From contig JABHWT010000074.1 of assembly GCA_018657645.1 (NCBI GenBank), positions 1 through 41,653 on the forward strand: 41,653 nucleotides of DNA, given 5' to 3'. Positions 9,879 to 19,220 of this stretch are shown piece after piece. The notes beneath the pieces were generated by a model. That model was not told the origin of the DNA, ran no database searches, and worked only from the letters and a program-made list of their open reading frames with translations. Every line of letters starts with the position of its first letter. The first letter of the stretch is position 1. The DNA comes from Halieaceae bacterium. GTDB lineage: Bacteria > Pseudomonadota > Gammaproteobacteria > Pseudomonadales > Halieaceae. The position numbers and the translations under genes are program-made.

Positions 9879-11843
9879 CTATATCTTACTGGCAAGTTCT
9901 GCCGCTGCGGACGTCGCCTCCAGAATTCTGGCTACCTTTTTGGCATCTCCAATGACGTGCACCTCGGCGGTTGTATTTTGCAGAGCAGCGGAAAGCTTGT
10001 CATGTGGTGAGGAACCCATGGCGAGGATTATATACTCGACACCACGAATGGTTTCCTTGTTACCATCGCCGTTAGTATAGATCACTCCATCGTCGAGTAT
10101 TTCATTCACGGTAGCTCCGTTTATCATCTGCACTCCCTTGCTAACTAATCGTTGCATTACCAGGTGGCGAATCTCGTCGACACTTTGAGTTGCCATCAGG
10201 GGTTGCATCTCGATCATGGTGACTCTGGTCGTCGCTGCGCCCGTGTTGTCATCGGTGTCGGCGAGAAAATCAGCCAATTCGCAGGCTACAAGACCGCCCC
10301 CAACGATGAGAACATCGCTGGCTATCGCCGCCTCGGATGTGCCTGCAAGTACCTCCCAGGCAGTGACCACGTTGTCGCCATCGATACCCGGAATGCCCGC
10401 AGGGCGGGAGGGGGTGGCCCCGGTGGCCACGATTACCACCTCGGGCTGTAGCTCTTCCACAAGAGCGGGTGTCACTTCCCTGCCCAACTCTACCTTCACG
10501 CCAACTTTTTTCACTTCGCGGGAGAGGTAACTAACTACCTGGCTGAGTTCCTGCTTAAAAGGCGCGACACAGGCCAGGTTTACTTGACCTCCCAGCTTTC
10601 CGCTGCTCTCGCAAAGTGTCACTTCATGGCCGCGAACAGCAGCCATGCGGGCTGCCTCCAGGCCGGCTGGACCACCGCCTGCCACCAACACACGCTTTGC
10701 TTGCTGCGCTGGCATTTGGAGGTTATCGCTTTCCTTGCCAGCCTCGGTGTTGATAATGCAACCGGCTGGCAGGCCTGACATAACGGCGTTGATGCACCCT
10801 TCATTGCAGCCGACGCAGGGTCTGATGTCCTGCAGTCGTCCCGCGGCGGCCTTATTGGGCAGCTCGGGATCTGCGTTCAGGGCCCGGCCCATGGACACCA
10901 TATCGGCTTTTCCGGTAGAAATGACGAACTCCGCAATTTGTGGGGTGTTTATTCGACCCACACAGATAACAGGGACATCAACGACCTCCTTAATAGCGCT
11001 GGCATAGCTGGCGTTGAGGGCGAGCTCGGTACCCTGGGGTGGTACCACGGCGTAAAATGTAGTCGGAATGGTACCGCCGGATATCTCCAGTCCATCGACA
11101 CCGGCCTGTACCAGTATGCGGCTAATGAACTGAGTCTCTTGAACCGTCCGCCCGCCCGTGCAGCGCTCATCTCCGGACATGCGAAGCATAATGGGGAAGT
11201 CTGGTCCGACCCGGTCTCTGACTGCGGTGATAATTTCGAGTAGAAATTGGAGGCGATTCTGAAGTGAGCCGCCGTACCGGTCGGTACGTTTATTGAACGC
11301 GGGAGAGAGAAACGAGCCGACCATGGCATAGCCGTGCGCAGCGTGAATCTGTACACAATCCAGGCCCGCGTCGCGCGCCCGGCGCACCGCCTCGGCGAAA
11401 TCATCGACTACTGCCTCGACCTCGCCGGTAGTCAGTTCACGGGGCAGTGAACGAAACAGGCTGCGCCCGGCAACCGCTGATGGACCGACGGGCGTGATGC
11501 CGGTTAGCATTTGTATAGACTCCGGTCCGGGATCCATGAGTTGAACCCCAACCTTTGCATCGTGGTGGTGGATGCTTTTGGCGAGTGTGGACCAACTGGC
11601 AATTTGCGCGTCTTCATAGAGCCCAAGGGGGACCATACCGTATTTTCGGTTGCCATTAATGGCCGCTGCTTCACTCACGATGAGCCCGGCGCCGCCCCTG
11701 GCCCGGGTTTCGTAATAGAGGCGATGTCGCTCGGTAAGCGTAGCATCCGGTGTGCCGTATCCCACGGTCATAGGGGGCAGGCCAATGCGGTTCTTGACTT
11801 TCATCTTGCCAATAAAAATGGGGCTGAAAATGTGCTCGAACAT
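9879..11843 (-). CDS. NADH:flavin oxidoreductase / 2,4-dienoyl-CoA reductase-like (old yellow enzyme TIM barrel + FAD/NAD domain)
   Basis: 654 aa; N-terminal OYE barrel (IHAAHGYAMVGSFLSPAFNKRTDRYGGSLQNR), Fe-S Cys cluster CVGCNEGCINAVMSGLPAGC, GGGPAGLEAAR dinucleotide-binding motif. Confidence 0.93.
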   Translation of the reverse strand: MFEHIFSPIFIGKMKVKNRIGLPPMTVGYGTPDATLTERHRLYYETRARGGAGLIVSEAAAINGNRKYGMVPLGLYEDAQIASWSTLAKSIHHHDAKVGVQLMDPGPESIQMLTGITPVGPSAVAGRSLFRSLPRELTTGEVEAVVDDFAEAVRRARDAGLDCVQIHAAHGYAMVGSFLSPAFNKRTDRYGGSLQNRLQFLLEIITAVRDRVGPDFPIMLRMSGDERCTGGRTVQETQFISRILVQAGVDGLEISGGTIPTTFYAVVPPQGTELALNASYASAIKEVVDVPVICVGRINTPQIAEFVISTGKADMVSMGRALNADPELPNKAAAGRLQDIRPCVGCNEGCINAVMSGLPAGCIINTEAGKESDNLQMPAQQAKRVLVAGGGPAGLEAARMAAVRGHEVTLCESSGKLGGQVNLACVAPFKQELSQVVSYLSREVKKVGVKVELGREVTPALVEELQPEVVIVATGATPSRPAGIPGIDGDNVVTAWEVLAGTSEAAIASDVLIVGGGLVACELADFLADTDDNTGAATTRVTMIEMQPLMATQSVDEIRHLVMQRLVSKGVQMINGATVNEILDDGVIYTNGDGNKETIRGVEYIILAMGSSPHDKLSAALQNTTAEVHVIGDAKKVARILEATSAAAELASKI

Positions 11844-12026
11844 CTACAGTAGTCTCCTGAGCAAGGTCGCTATATACTATCAGCTCGGGCTTTTAATAAA
11901 CAGGAACAGCTGTTTTATTTGGCCCTTGACTGCCACTGCCGTACTGGTTAACCAGTGTTATCGCCTGGTCGCTGCTATCTGCTGGGAGGCAGTGGCTTTT
12001 CAGTGAATACGCGGGGGGTTAATTCG

Positions 12027-12767
12027 ATGACTGTACTAGATAATAAGGTCGCGGTTATAACAGGTGGAACCAGTGGCATTGGTGAAGCTGTTGCGCGCCG
12101 GTTTGTCACCGAGGGTGCCCAGGTAGTGATTGCTGCGCGGGGCCAAGAGCGACTGTATTCTCTCGCTGATGAGATAGGCGCCACACCGATTATCTGCGAC
12201 ATTAGTCAGTTCACAGATGTCGAAAACCTGGCCGCAACAGTAGTCGACAAATTTGAACGGATTGACATTGCGGTGAACTCTGCTGGCTACGAAGATGCAT
12301 GCCCTATTGCAGAGCTTGAACCGACGCGCGTGGAAAAGATGGTGGCGGTGCAATTTACGGGAGCGCTGTATTTTATCCAGCATATGGGTAATGCCATGGG
12401 GAAGGGCGGTTCGGTTGTTTCCATTTCCTCCATGACGGCGAGCATTGTAGCGGCTGGGCAGGCACCATACGCGGGCTCAAAGGCCGGGATTAACCACGTA
12501 AGCCGCATGGCGGCATCGGAATACGGGGGTAAAGGTGTCCGATTCAACACGGTGTCACCGACTCTGATTGAAACTCCAATGACAGCACCGATGTTCGAGA
12601 TACCTGGAATGGAGGAGTTTGTCGTTCAGGAGACACCCCTGGGAAGGGTTGGACGGGTAGAGGATGTAGTAGAAGCTGTTTTGTGGTTGTCCAGCGATGC
12701 CTCGGGCTTTGTTACAGGTGAAAATATCAATGTTTGTGGCGGCCTGGGGTTGCGTCGACTGGGGTAG
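12027..12767 (+). CDS. SDR family oxidoreductase
   Basis: ORF from 11955, likely start ATG 12027 (MTVLDNKVAVITGGTSGIGEA); NSAG, YAGSK, SGFVTGENINVCGG. Confidence 0.92.
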   Translation: MTVLDNKVAVITGGTSGIGEAVARRFVTEGAQVVIAARGQERLYSLADEIGATPIICDISQFTDVENLAATVVDKFERIDIAVNSAGYEDACPIAELEPTRVEKMVAVQFTGALYFIQHMGNAMGKGGSVVSISSMTASIVAAGQAPYAGSKAGINHVSRMAASEYGGKGVRFNTVSPTLIETPMTAPMFEIPGMEEFVVQETPLGRVGRVEDVVEAVLWLSSDASGFVTGENINVCGGLGLRRLG

Positions 12768-12994
12768 AACTGGCTTGCAGTTTGAATCTGAATTGTACTT
12801 GCGTACTTTTGGCGCAAATGCTGACACCGCGGGAACTGAAGCGGTGCGCCAAATTGACAGTCGCCGAGTACTGATGGCGTAAAATGCTGGTTTTCTGGGG
12901 TGTCCTTAGCTATATTTAGGCTAGGGTGAAGCCGTATGGGTTTATACCGCTTCGCAGTGTTTTCGAAAAAGAATAAAGCCAGCAGGAGACGAGC

Positions 12995-14650
12995 ATGAAG
13001 AACAATACCTATGCCTATATGATTGGGGCGATTGCCCTTTTGTTGGTCCAGGCCAGCGCACAGTCACAGCCTCGTAACACCGCCTATGGTCTGGGTGCTT
13101 TGGGGTTAACTAACAGCGGTGTTCTCAACTCCGCATTTGGTCATAGCGCGCTGCTTGTCAACACCGCGGGTAGTGAAAATACGGCGACCGGCGCTTCAGC
13201 ATTACTAAACAACACCACTGCGCATGGTAATACTGCTAATGGGTATGCAGCATTGAGGTCTAACACCTTAGGGGAGCGCAATACGGCACAGGGCAGTAAA
13301 GCTCTGTACTCGAACCTCACCGGCAATAACAACACTGCGACTGGAGCTAATGCACTATTTTCAAATAGTACGGGTCTTCGAAACACGGCGATGGGTGACG
13401 GCGCGCTGCAGTCAAATACTGTAGGCAGATTCAATACCGCCACTGGTACATCTGCTCTGTTCAGCAATATCAACGGCGACCGCAATACAGCGACCGGTGA
13501 TAATGCATTGTACTCCAACACCGATGGAGCGGCGAATACAGCCACTGGTCTGGATGCACTGAGAAGTAATACTACAGGTGGAAATAATACCGCTATTGGT
13601 GATCGTGCTTTGAGTACCAATTCCACGGGAAATTACAACACGGCAACCGGGAAATCAGCCCTCTTATCAAATACTACCGGAAGTTCCAATACAGCCAATG
13701 GCAGTTTTGCGCTTGGGAAGAATACAACCGGAGAGCGCAATACGGCCACCGGTGAGAATGCGCTGTCCTCCAACAGAACCGGTAACTACAATACAGCAAA
13801 TGGCTATGCTGCATTGGCAGAAAATAATGTTGGCGGCCACAATACGGCTACCGGATATCGTGCGCTGGGCAGCAATAAGTGGGGCAGTAGCAATACTGCA
13901 AACGGCTATGCCTCGCTGCTGGAAAATACGACGGGTGCGGAGAACACGGCAACCGGTTACTGGGCCTTAACTACAAACGCAACGGGAAAGAAAAACACGG
14001 CAATCGGATATGGCGCAGGGTTTTCCAACGTGTCGGGTGCAGGTAACGTATTTCTCGGCTACCAGGCGGGTTATGGCGAACTGGGTCACAATAATCTGTA
14101 TATCGCTAATAACTCGACAACCCCCCTTCTCTATGGCCGATTCAGTAAGACGCCCGCGTACAACAAATTGGGTATAGGAACAGAAACTGTTCCGGGGAAT
14201 GATACGATTAGAGTGTGGAATTCCGCAGGGTTGTCAAAGGCTGGGGTATGGTATAACGCCTCATCGCGCAATCTGAAGGACAATATTCAGTCTTTGAGTG
14301 TTGAGGATGCCACCGCGGCATTAGTGGCACTGGAGCCCGTGCGATATGTCTACAAAAATACCCGCGATGAAGAATACATAGGATTTATTGCCGAGGATGT
14401 GCCTGAACTGGTAGCTAGAAATGATCGTAAATCGTTGGCAGCAATGGACATTGTTGCGGTCTTGACCAAGGTGGTTCAAGAGCAAAATGATCTGCTATCA
14501 AAACAAGGAGCACAACTCTTGAAGCAGAGCGAGAGAATGGCTGAGAAAGACGCTGAGATTGCGAGACTGACAGGTCGGCAGGATGCCTTGGCAGGTCGTA
14601 TGGATCAGTTGATGCAAGCACTTGGGCCGCTGGCACTGGCGCGAAATTAG
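12995..14650 (+). CDS. Secreted tandem-repeat fibre protein with C-terminal peptidase S74 (intramolecular chaperone) domain and coiled-coil tail
   Basis: 551 aa; signal peptide-like start; about 19 copies of 17-residue repeat NTATGxxALxSNTTGxx; S74-like SSRNLKDNIQSL...EYIGFIAEDVPELV; heptad-like KQGAQLLKQSERMAEKDAEIARL tail. Confidence 0.88.
   Translation: MKNNTYAYMIGAIALLLVQASAQSQPRNTAYGLGALGLTNSGVLNSAFGHSALLVNTAGSENTATGASALLNNTTAHGNTANGYAALRSNTLGERNTAQGSKALYSNLTGNNNTATGANALFSNSTGLRNTAMGDGALQSNTVGRFNTATGTSALFSNINGDRNTATGDNALYSNTDGAANTATGLDALRSNTTGGNNTAIGDRALSTNSTGNYNTATGKSALLSNTTGSSNTANGSFALGKNTTGERNTATGENALSSNRTGNYNTANGYAALAENNVGGHNTATGYRALGSNKWGSSNTANGYASLLENTTGAENTATGYWALTTNATGKKNTAIGYGAGFSNVSGAGNVFLGYQAGYGELGHNNLYIANNSTTPLLYGRFSKTPAYNKLGIGTETVPGNDTIRVWNSAGLSKAGVWYNASSRNLKDNIQSLSVEDATAALVALEPVRYVYKNTRDEEYIGFIAEDVPELVARNDRKSLAAMDIVAVLTKVVQEQNDLLSKQGAQLLKQSERMAEKDAEIARLTGRQDALAGRMDQLMQALGPLALARN
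13076..14095 (+). repeat. 51-bp in-frame tandem repeat (17-aa unit), 19 regular units plus one degenerate
   Basis: Manually segmented translation from N28: NTAYGLGALGLTNSGVL / NSAFGHSALLVNTAGSE / NTATGASALLNNTTAHG ... NTAIGYGAGFSNVSGAG / NVFLGYQAGYGELGHNN; every unit counted is 17 residues. Confidence 0.9.
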
Positions 14651-14732
14651 CGGCTGAGCTTGTCTGGCGACATTGAATCACCTATGTCCTCTCACCCTTA
14701 ACCACGCGTATAAACAGAGAAGGACAGATTGA

Positions 14733-16229
14733 ATGACCAATAGTAAGAAATGGGCACGCAATGTGACCCTCGCGGTAGTTTCCCTGGGGCTGATCTTATT
14801 TCTCGCACTGAAAATCGTAGTGGGCGCGGTGAATACGCCGCTATTTGGAAAGGAGTTCGACCGGGCCGACCTTGGACGGCGGATTACGGCACCAGCAGGT
14901 TTCTCGGTGGGTTTGTTTGCAGACAATGTCGAGAATGCCCGTCTACTCAGATTTACTCACTACGGTGATCTGCTAGTCGCAAATAGTAACCTGGATCAAA
15001 TAGTCCTGTTGGAACGCGATGCGAATGGCGATGGCAAGGCAGACGGCAAACGGATTTTAATGGCTGATCTAAACGGCCCCAATGGTATGGACTTTTTTGA
15101 CGGCTGGCTCTATGTAGCTGAAACGGATGCCATTGGTCGCATTAAGTTCAACCATGAGACCGGTGAAACTCTGGGTGATTATGAACGCATTGTCATGGGA
15201 TTACCCGATGGCGGTAATCATTGGCGCAAAACTCTGAGATTCGGCCCGGATGGCATGATGTATGTGACCATGGGATCGTCCTGTAACGTGTGTGAGGAGA
15301 AAGACAGGCGTCGTGGAAGCATGGTGCGTTACAAGTCCGATGGGTCTCAGGAAGAAGTTTTTGCCGCGGGACTGAGAAATAGTGCAGGATTCGACTGGTC
15401 GCCGGCGGACGGTAAGATCTACGCGACGGATAATGGTCGAGATTTACTGGGAGACAACTTTCCCCACTGTGAGTTAAATCAAGTAGAGCGGGGAAATCAC
15501 TATGGTTGGCCGTATGCTAACGACGACAATATTCCCGACCCGGATTTTGGAAAGGGCAATGCATCAATCATAGAATCTTCCATAGCGCCCGCCTTCAAAT
15601 TTATGCCGCATAATGCCCCTCTCGGTATTACGTTTGTGCGAGCCAGGAAATTACCCAGGGAGTATCACGAAGCTGCCTTGACCGCACTACATGGCTCCTG
15701 GAACAGATCCGAAAAAGATGGCTATAAAGTAGTCTCACTGCACTGGGGCGAGGATGGCCAGATTACGCAGAAGGACTTTTTGGCAGGCTTTCTTCAGGAT
15801 GATGATGTTATTGGGCGGCCCGTCGATGTTGCCGAAGGACCAGACGGAGCCATCTATATTTCGGACGACTATGCACATGCTGTCTACCGGGTTGCCTATG
15901 GTGAAGTGCAAAAGGAGATTAATACCACGAGATCTGGTCCATCCTATCGCGCAAGTGAGACATTGACAGGCATCGCAACCGAGCAGAGACAGCGGATGAT
16001 GGAGGAGGGCTCTGCGATCTATACTCAACTTCAGTGCGCCGGTTGCCATGCCGTTGCAGGAGAAGGCATGAAACTGCTGGAAGGTCTGGGAGAGAAGTAC
16101 AATGTGGTGGAGCTTGCAGATTATATAAAGCGCCCGAATCCTCCCATGCCAACCTTTCCGCTTGGAGAAGCGCAGCGGAAGTCGTTGGCAGTTTACTTGA
16201 TTGGGACCTATCCAGGTCAGAGCCTGTAG
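14733..16229 (+). CDS. L-sorbosone dehydrogenase-like / PQQ-type beta-propeller oxidoreductase fused to a C-terminal cytochrome c domain
   Basis: 498 aa; N-terminal hydrophobic anchor; beta-propeller text (GLRNSAGFDWSPADGKIYATDNGRD, HGSWNRSEKDGYKVV, GRPVDVAEGPDGAIYISDDYAHAVYRV); haem motif CAGCH with later NPPMPTFP. Confidence 0.9.
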   Translation: MTNSKKWARNVTLAVVSLGLILFLALKIVVGAVNTPLFGKEFDRADLGRRITAPAGFSVGLFADNVENARLLRFTHYGDLLVANSNLDQIVLLERDANGDGKADGKRILMADLNGPNGMDFFDGWLYVAETDAIGRIKFNHETGETLGDYERIVMGLPDGGNHWRKTLRFGPDGMMYVTMGSSCNVCEEKDRRRGSMVRYKSDGSQEEVFAAGLRNSAGFDWSPADGKIYATDNGRDLLGDNFPHCELNQVERGNHYGWPYANDDNIPDPDFGKGNASIIESSIAPAFKFMPHNAPLGITFVRARKLPREYHEAALTALHGSWNRSEKDGYKVVSLHWGEDGQITQKDFLAGFLQDDDVIGRPVDVAEGPDGAIYISDDYAHAVYRVAYGEVQKEINTTRSGPSYRASETLTGIATEQRQRMMEEGSAIYTQLQCAGCHAVAGEGMKLLEGLGEKYNVVELADYIKRPNPPMPTFPLGEAQRKSLAVYLIGTYPGQSL

Positions 16230-16261
16230 AGCCTGCGTGTTTTTTCTCAGTGCCGCAGGCT
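16230..16261. terminator. Candidate bidirectional terminator / stem-loop between convergent genes
   Basis: Perfect 8-bp inverted repeat AGCCTGCG (16230-16237) / CGCAGGCT (16254-16261), 16-nt T-rich loop, in the convergent gap. Confidence 0.45.
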
Positions 16262-16283
16262 TGAGGGCAGCGCACGCAAGCAC

Positions 16284-16745
16284 CTACCCCATTGGGTAAT
16301 ACCCCCGATACTTGGTGGGGGTAAATTTCTGCAGGTTATATTTAGACTGCAAAAATGCTACCAGATCAATTAATTCATCGACAGTCATAACACTGTTGTA
16401 GTTTCGCATCAGGGACTTTCCGTCAGCCTGTATTGTTTCTTCAGCATAGCCACTGGCTAGCCGGTGGGAGGGATTTATTACCGAGGTAACCAATTCCCCA
16501 TAGGTTTTGATACGGTGCACTGTGCCACCTAATGCCACAGAGATTGCTGGTTCAGCGGTGCCAGCGTTCTGTGGGACACCGTCAATCTCATGGCAAGCAG
16601 CACACTGTAGCTGTGTATAGACCGCTCTGCCCTGTTCGGCATCACCGTCTGGCAGGCTGAATCCTATGGAAGATCGTGGCCCCGTATCACAGGCAGCAAG
16701 AAAGAGACAAAAAACTATCGAGGTAAATAGGAGTAGTGTTCTCAT
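16284..16745 (-). CDS. Cytochrome c lipoprotein
   Basis: 153 aa; lipobox LAAC; haem motif CAACH; MRNYNSVMTVDELIDLVAFLQSKY. Confidence 0.85.
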   Translation of the reverse strand: MRTLLLFTSIVFCLFLAACDTGPRSSIGFSLPDGDAEQGRAVYTQLQCAACHEIDGVPQNAGTAEPAISVALGGTVHRIKTYGELVTSVINPSHRLASGYAEETIQADGKSLMRNYNSVMTVDELIDLVAFLQSKYNLQKFTPTKYRGYYPMG

Positions 16746-17064
16746 AGCAAAATCCTCACGGTGATTAGAAGATTGGGTACGTTATGCGCAACGACCTGTA
16801 ATGGCGTATTAATACAACTAGCCTTTGGCACTGCTATATATGTATTACTTTACTTGCTTTGAGCCAATGTGTCGTTGCTCTACATCAACGCTCGATCAAT
16901 TTTTATACAATAGGGTTGCTGTCACCTGCAATACCGGAGCCTGGAAGAATCTATTGTATAGTCGTTTCAATTCCGTGTAGTGGAGTCGAGCGATGATAGG
17001 GGAAGGTACCGCTGTAGTGGCTCGACGGGCTGTATTTCTTCATGGCCCGTCGAGACCTGCACGC

Positions 17065-18135
17065 TCATGGCATTTGGTAGCCCGGTGTCGATTTCGACAA
17101 GGCGATTTCTTCGTCTGACATTTCCTCTACAATCGCATCAAAAAGAGGCGTTGAAAGATAGCGTTCGCCAGTGTCGGGCAGCATCGCCAGAATGACCGAG
17201 CCTTCAGCTGCTTGCTCTGCTACCTGCATAGCCACAGCAAAGGTCGCTCCACCGGAGACACCGCAAAAGATTCCCTCTTCTGCCGCCAGTCGCTGAGCCC
17301 ACTGCATGCCCGCCGGCCCTGCCACGGGAATCAATTCGTCATAGTACCCGCTGTCCAGGGTTTCCTGCAGCACCAGTGGAATGAAGTCGGGGGTCCAGCC
17401 CTGGATTGGGTGAGGCTCGAATTCAGAGTGGCCTTCAGCGGGTTCTCCGTCTGCGGTACGTACCTGCGCCTGCCCTGACGTAATCAGTGCAGCATTGGCC
17501 GGCTCAGTCAGAATTATTTTTGTCTCCGGGCGTTCACGCCGTAAAACTCTTGCTACCCCTGTAACTGTCCCGCCGGTGCCGTATCCCGATACAAAATAAT
17601 CCAGTTGCTGTCCCTGGAAATCCCCCAGAATTTCAGGACCTGTCGTCGATTCATGTATGTCTGCATTTGCATCGGTTTCAAATTGTCTGGCAAGATACCA
17701 GCCATTTGCTTCGGCTAACTCCTTGGCCTTCTGGTACATGCCAAAACCTTTTTCAGCCCGCGGCGTCAATACCACCCTTGCACCAAGAAACCGCATCAGC
17801 TTACGGCGTTCAATCGAGAAACTATCTGCCATTGTCACAACCAGCGGATAACCCTTGGCCGCGCAGACCATGGCCAGCCCGATTCCGGTGTTGCCACTTG
17901 TTGCCTCGACAACTGTTTGACCTGGCTTTAATTTTCCAGAGCGTTCACCCGCTTCGATGATGTTCATCGCGAGTCGGTCTTTTACTGATGCCGCAGGATT
18001 AAAGGCCTCGGCCTTGACGTATACCGTTACATGGTCCGGCGCTATGTTATTGATCCGGATGACCGGCGTATCGCCGATAGTATCCAATACTGAAGAATAG
18101 AGCTTTCCGCGGCCTTTAGTTGTTCTAATACTCAT
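17065..18135 (-). CDS. cysK: Cysteine synthase A / PLP-dependent beta-replacing family
   Basis: Likely start MSIRTTKGRG at 18135 (ORF open to 18147); NPAASVKDRLA PLP lysine, VEATSGNTGIGLAMV, GTGGTVTGVAR, GVSGGATFAVA. Confidence 0.88.
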   Translation of the reverse strand: MSIRTTKGRGKLYSSVLDTIGDTPVIRINNIAPDHVTVYVKAEAFNPAASVKDRLAMNIIEAGERSGKLKPGQTVVEATSGNTGIGLAMVCAAKGYPLVVTMADSFSIERRKLMRFLGARVVLTPRAEKGFGMYQKAKELAEANGWYLARQFETDANADIHESTTGPEILGDFQGQQLDYFVSGYGTGGTVTGVARVLRRERPETKIILTEPANAALITSGQAQVRTADGEPAEGHSEFEPHPIQGWTPDFIPLVLQETLDSGYYDELIPVAGPAGMQWAQRLAAEEGIFCGVSGGATFAVAMQVAEQAAEGSVILAMLPDTGERYLSTPLFDAIVEEMSDEEIALSKSTPGYQMP

Positions 18136-18191
18136 ATCACCCTCCAACGTTATAATTGTCGTTCATGCGAAGAGTAACACCAAGAGTCCCC

Positions 18192-18368
18192 TTATTTATA
18201 GCCCTCCAACCCACTTCCCCCAAAACAGCGAGTCCTGCAGCTTCGGAAACTACAAAGTGAGCTTCTGGCGAGTGTCGTTGCCCGGTGCACGCCACTATAG
18301 TCGCCCAGCGACTGCATTTCGAGCTGGAAGGGTGACGCAGTCAGCCCCCAGAATGTGGTATTAGGCAT
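18192..18368 (-). pseudogene. Possible decayed glutathione S-transferase N-terminal fragment
   Basis: MPNTTFWGLTASPFQLEMQSLGDYSGV resembles a GST thioredoxin-fold start, then appears to shift frame and end; a second open frame continues downstream. Confidence 0.35.
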
Positions 18369-18381
18369 TGTTTCATTTTTG

Positions 18382-18417
18382 TGGCACGATGTTGCATAAC
18401 TAGTGCCATTATATAAT
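18382..18417 (+). promoter_or_regulatory. Candidate TetR operator plus -10 element
   Basis: TGGCAC (18382-18387) N15 GTGCCA (18403-18408) with inner GTTGCATAAC, followed by TATAAT at 18412-18417, 44 bp upstream of the TetR start. Confidence 0.45.
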
Positions 18418-18460
18418 GCTGTCATATTGGGTGTGTGAAGAGGGGATTTTCGAGAGCATC

Positions 18461-19051
18461 ATGTCAGAGTCAACACAGGGAAAAACGGTGGACGGGCGTC
18501 GGCTGCGCAGTGAGCGTAGTCGCAAGGCGATTGTCGATGCCGCTTTGGCGTTGATCGAGGAGGGCATCCTAGTACCCACAGCCCAATTGGTGGCGGAACG
18601 GGCAGGGGTTGGTATTCGATCATTCTTTCGTCACTTTGAGGACATGGAGTCCCTGACCAAAGCCATGGATGAACAGATTCGCGACGGCTATGAGAAATTG
18701 TTTTTAGGTGGCGAGCGGGAGGGGGCTGTGGAACAGCGCCTTGAACACGCGGTAGAGCGCTATGCCACTGCCTATGAGCAAGTATCCAATATTATATTGG
18801 CCACCGCGGCTCAGCGGTGGCGCTACGAGATGCTACGCAAGAACTATGCTCGCAACCTGCGTGGCCTGCGCAAAGACCTCGACAACTGGTTGCCGGAACT
18901 CAAGTCACTGCCGGTCGAGAAAAGAGAGGCCGTGGATGCCGTCGCCTCTTTTGAAATGTGGCACCGTCTACGTGAACACCAGGGACTGAGCAAGAAGGCG
19001 GGTATAGCGATTGTAACAGGCCTGCTAAAGAGTCTGGTGCTGGACGATTAA
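18461..19051 (+). CDS. TetR/AcrR family transcriptional regulator
   Basis: Start ATG 18461 likely (MSESTQGKTVDGRRLRSERSRKAIVDAALALIEEG); HTH text AQLVAERAGVGIRSFFRHFEDMESL. Confidence 0.88.
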   Translation: MSESTQGKTVDGRRLRSERSRKAIVDAALALIEEGILVPTAQLVAERAGVGIRSFFRHFEDMESLTKAMDEQIRDGYEKLFLGGEREGAVEQRLEHAVERYATAYEQVSNIILATAAQRWRYEMLRKNYARNLRGLRKDLDNWLPELKSLPVEKREAVDAVASFEMWHRLREHQGLSKKAGIAIVTGLLKSLVLDD

Positions 19052-19059
19052 GGATTTCT

Positions 19060-19083
19060 GCGGGGCTTTCCCCCGCCCCTTTA
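19060..19083 (+). terminator. Rho-independent terminator candidate after TetR gene
   Basis: GCGGGG (19060-19065) ctttc CCCCGC (19071-19076), followed by a short ccccttta tract. Confidence 0.55.
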
Positions 19084-19220
19084 TCAACACGAACTTGCAG
19101 GACATGCGCCGCAGGCGCCGACTCGGTTGATTGGTGGTATTAGTTACCCCATACAACGAGTGTGGCAGCAGAGCTGCCAGCACTAATTGCCATTATTTGA
19201 CAACGCCGGAGAATTTACCG

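Noticed and set aside
13141-13626. 161-aa minus-strand ORF with its own repeat pattern (SPVAVL...LEYNAL)
   Set aside because: It is the antisense shadow of the 51-bp in-frame repeat; the period is a multiple of 3, so a stop-free antisense frame persists by construction.
13076-14095. CRISPR-like or satellite repeat array
   Set aside because: Repeats are in-frame, degenerate at DNA level and translate to a perfect 17-aa period inside a credible CDS; no constant repeats with unique spacers.
15735-16283. 182-aa minus-strand ORF opposite the cytochrome fusion
   Set aside because: Antisense to conserved propeller/haem coding sequence; no coherent protein features.
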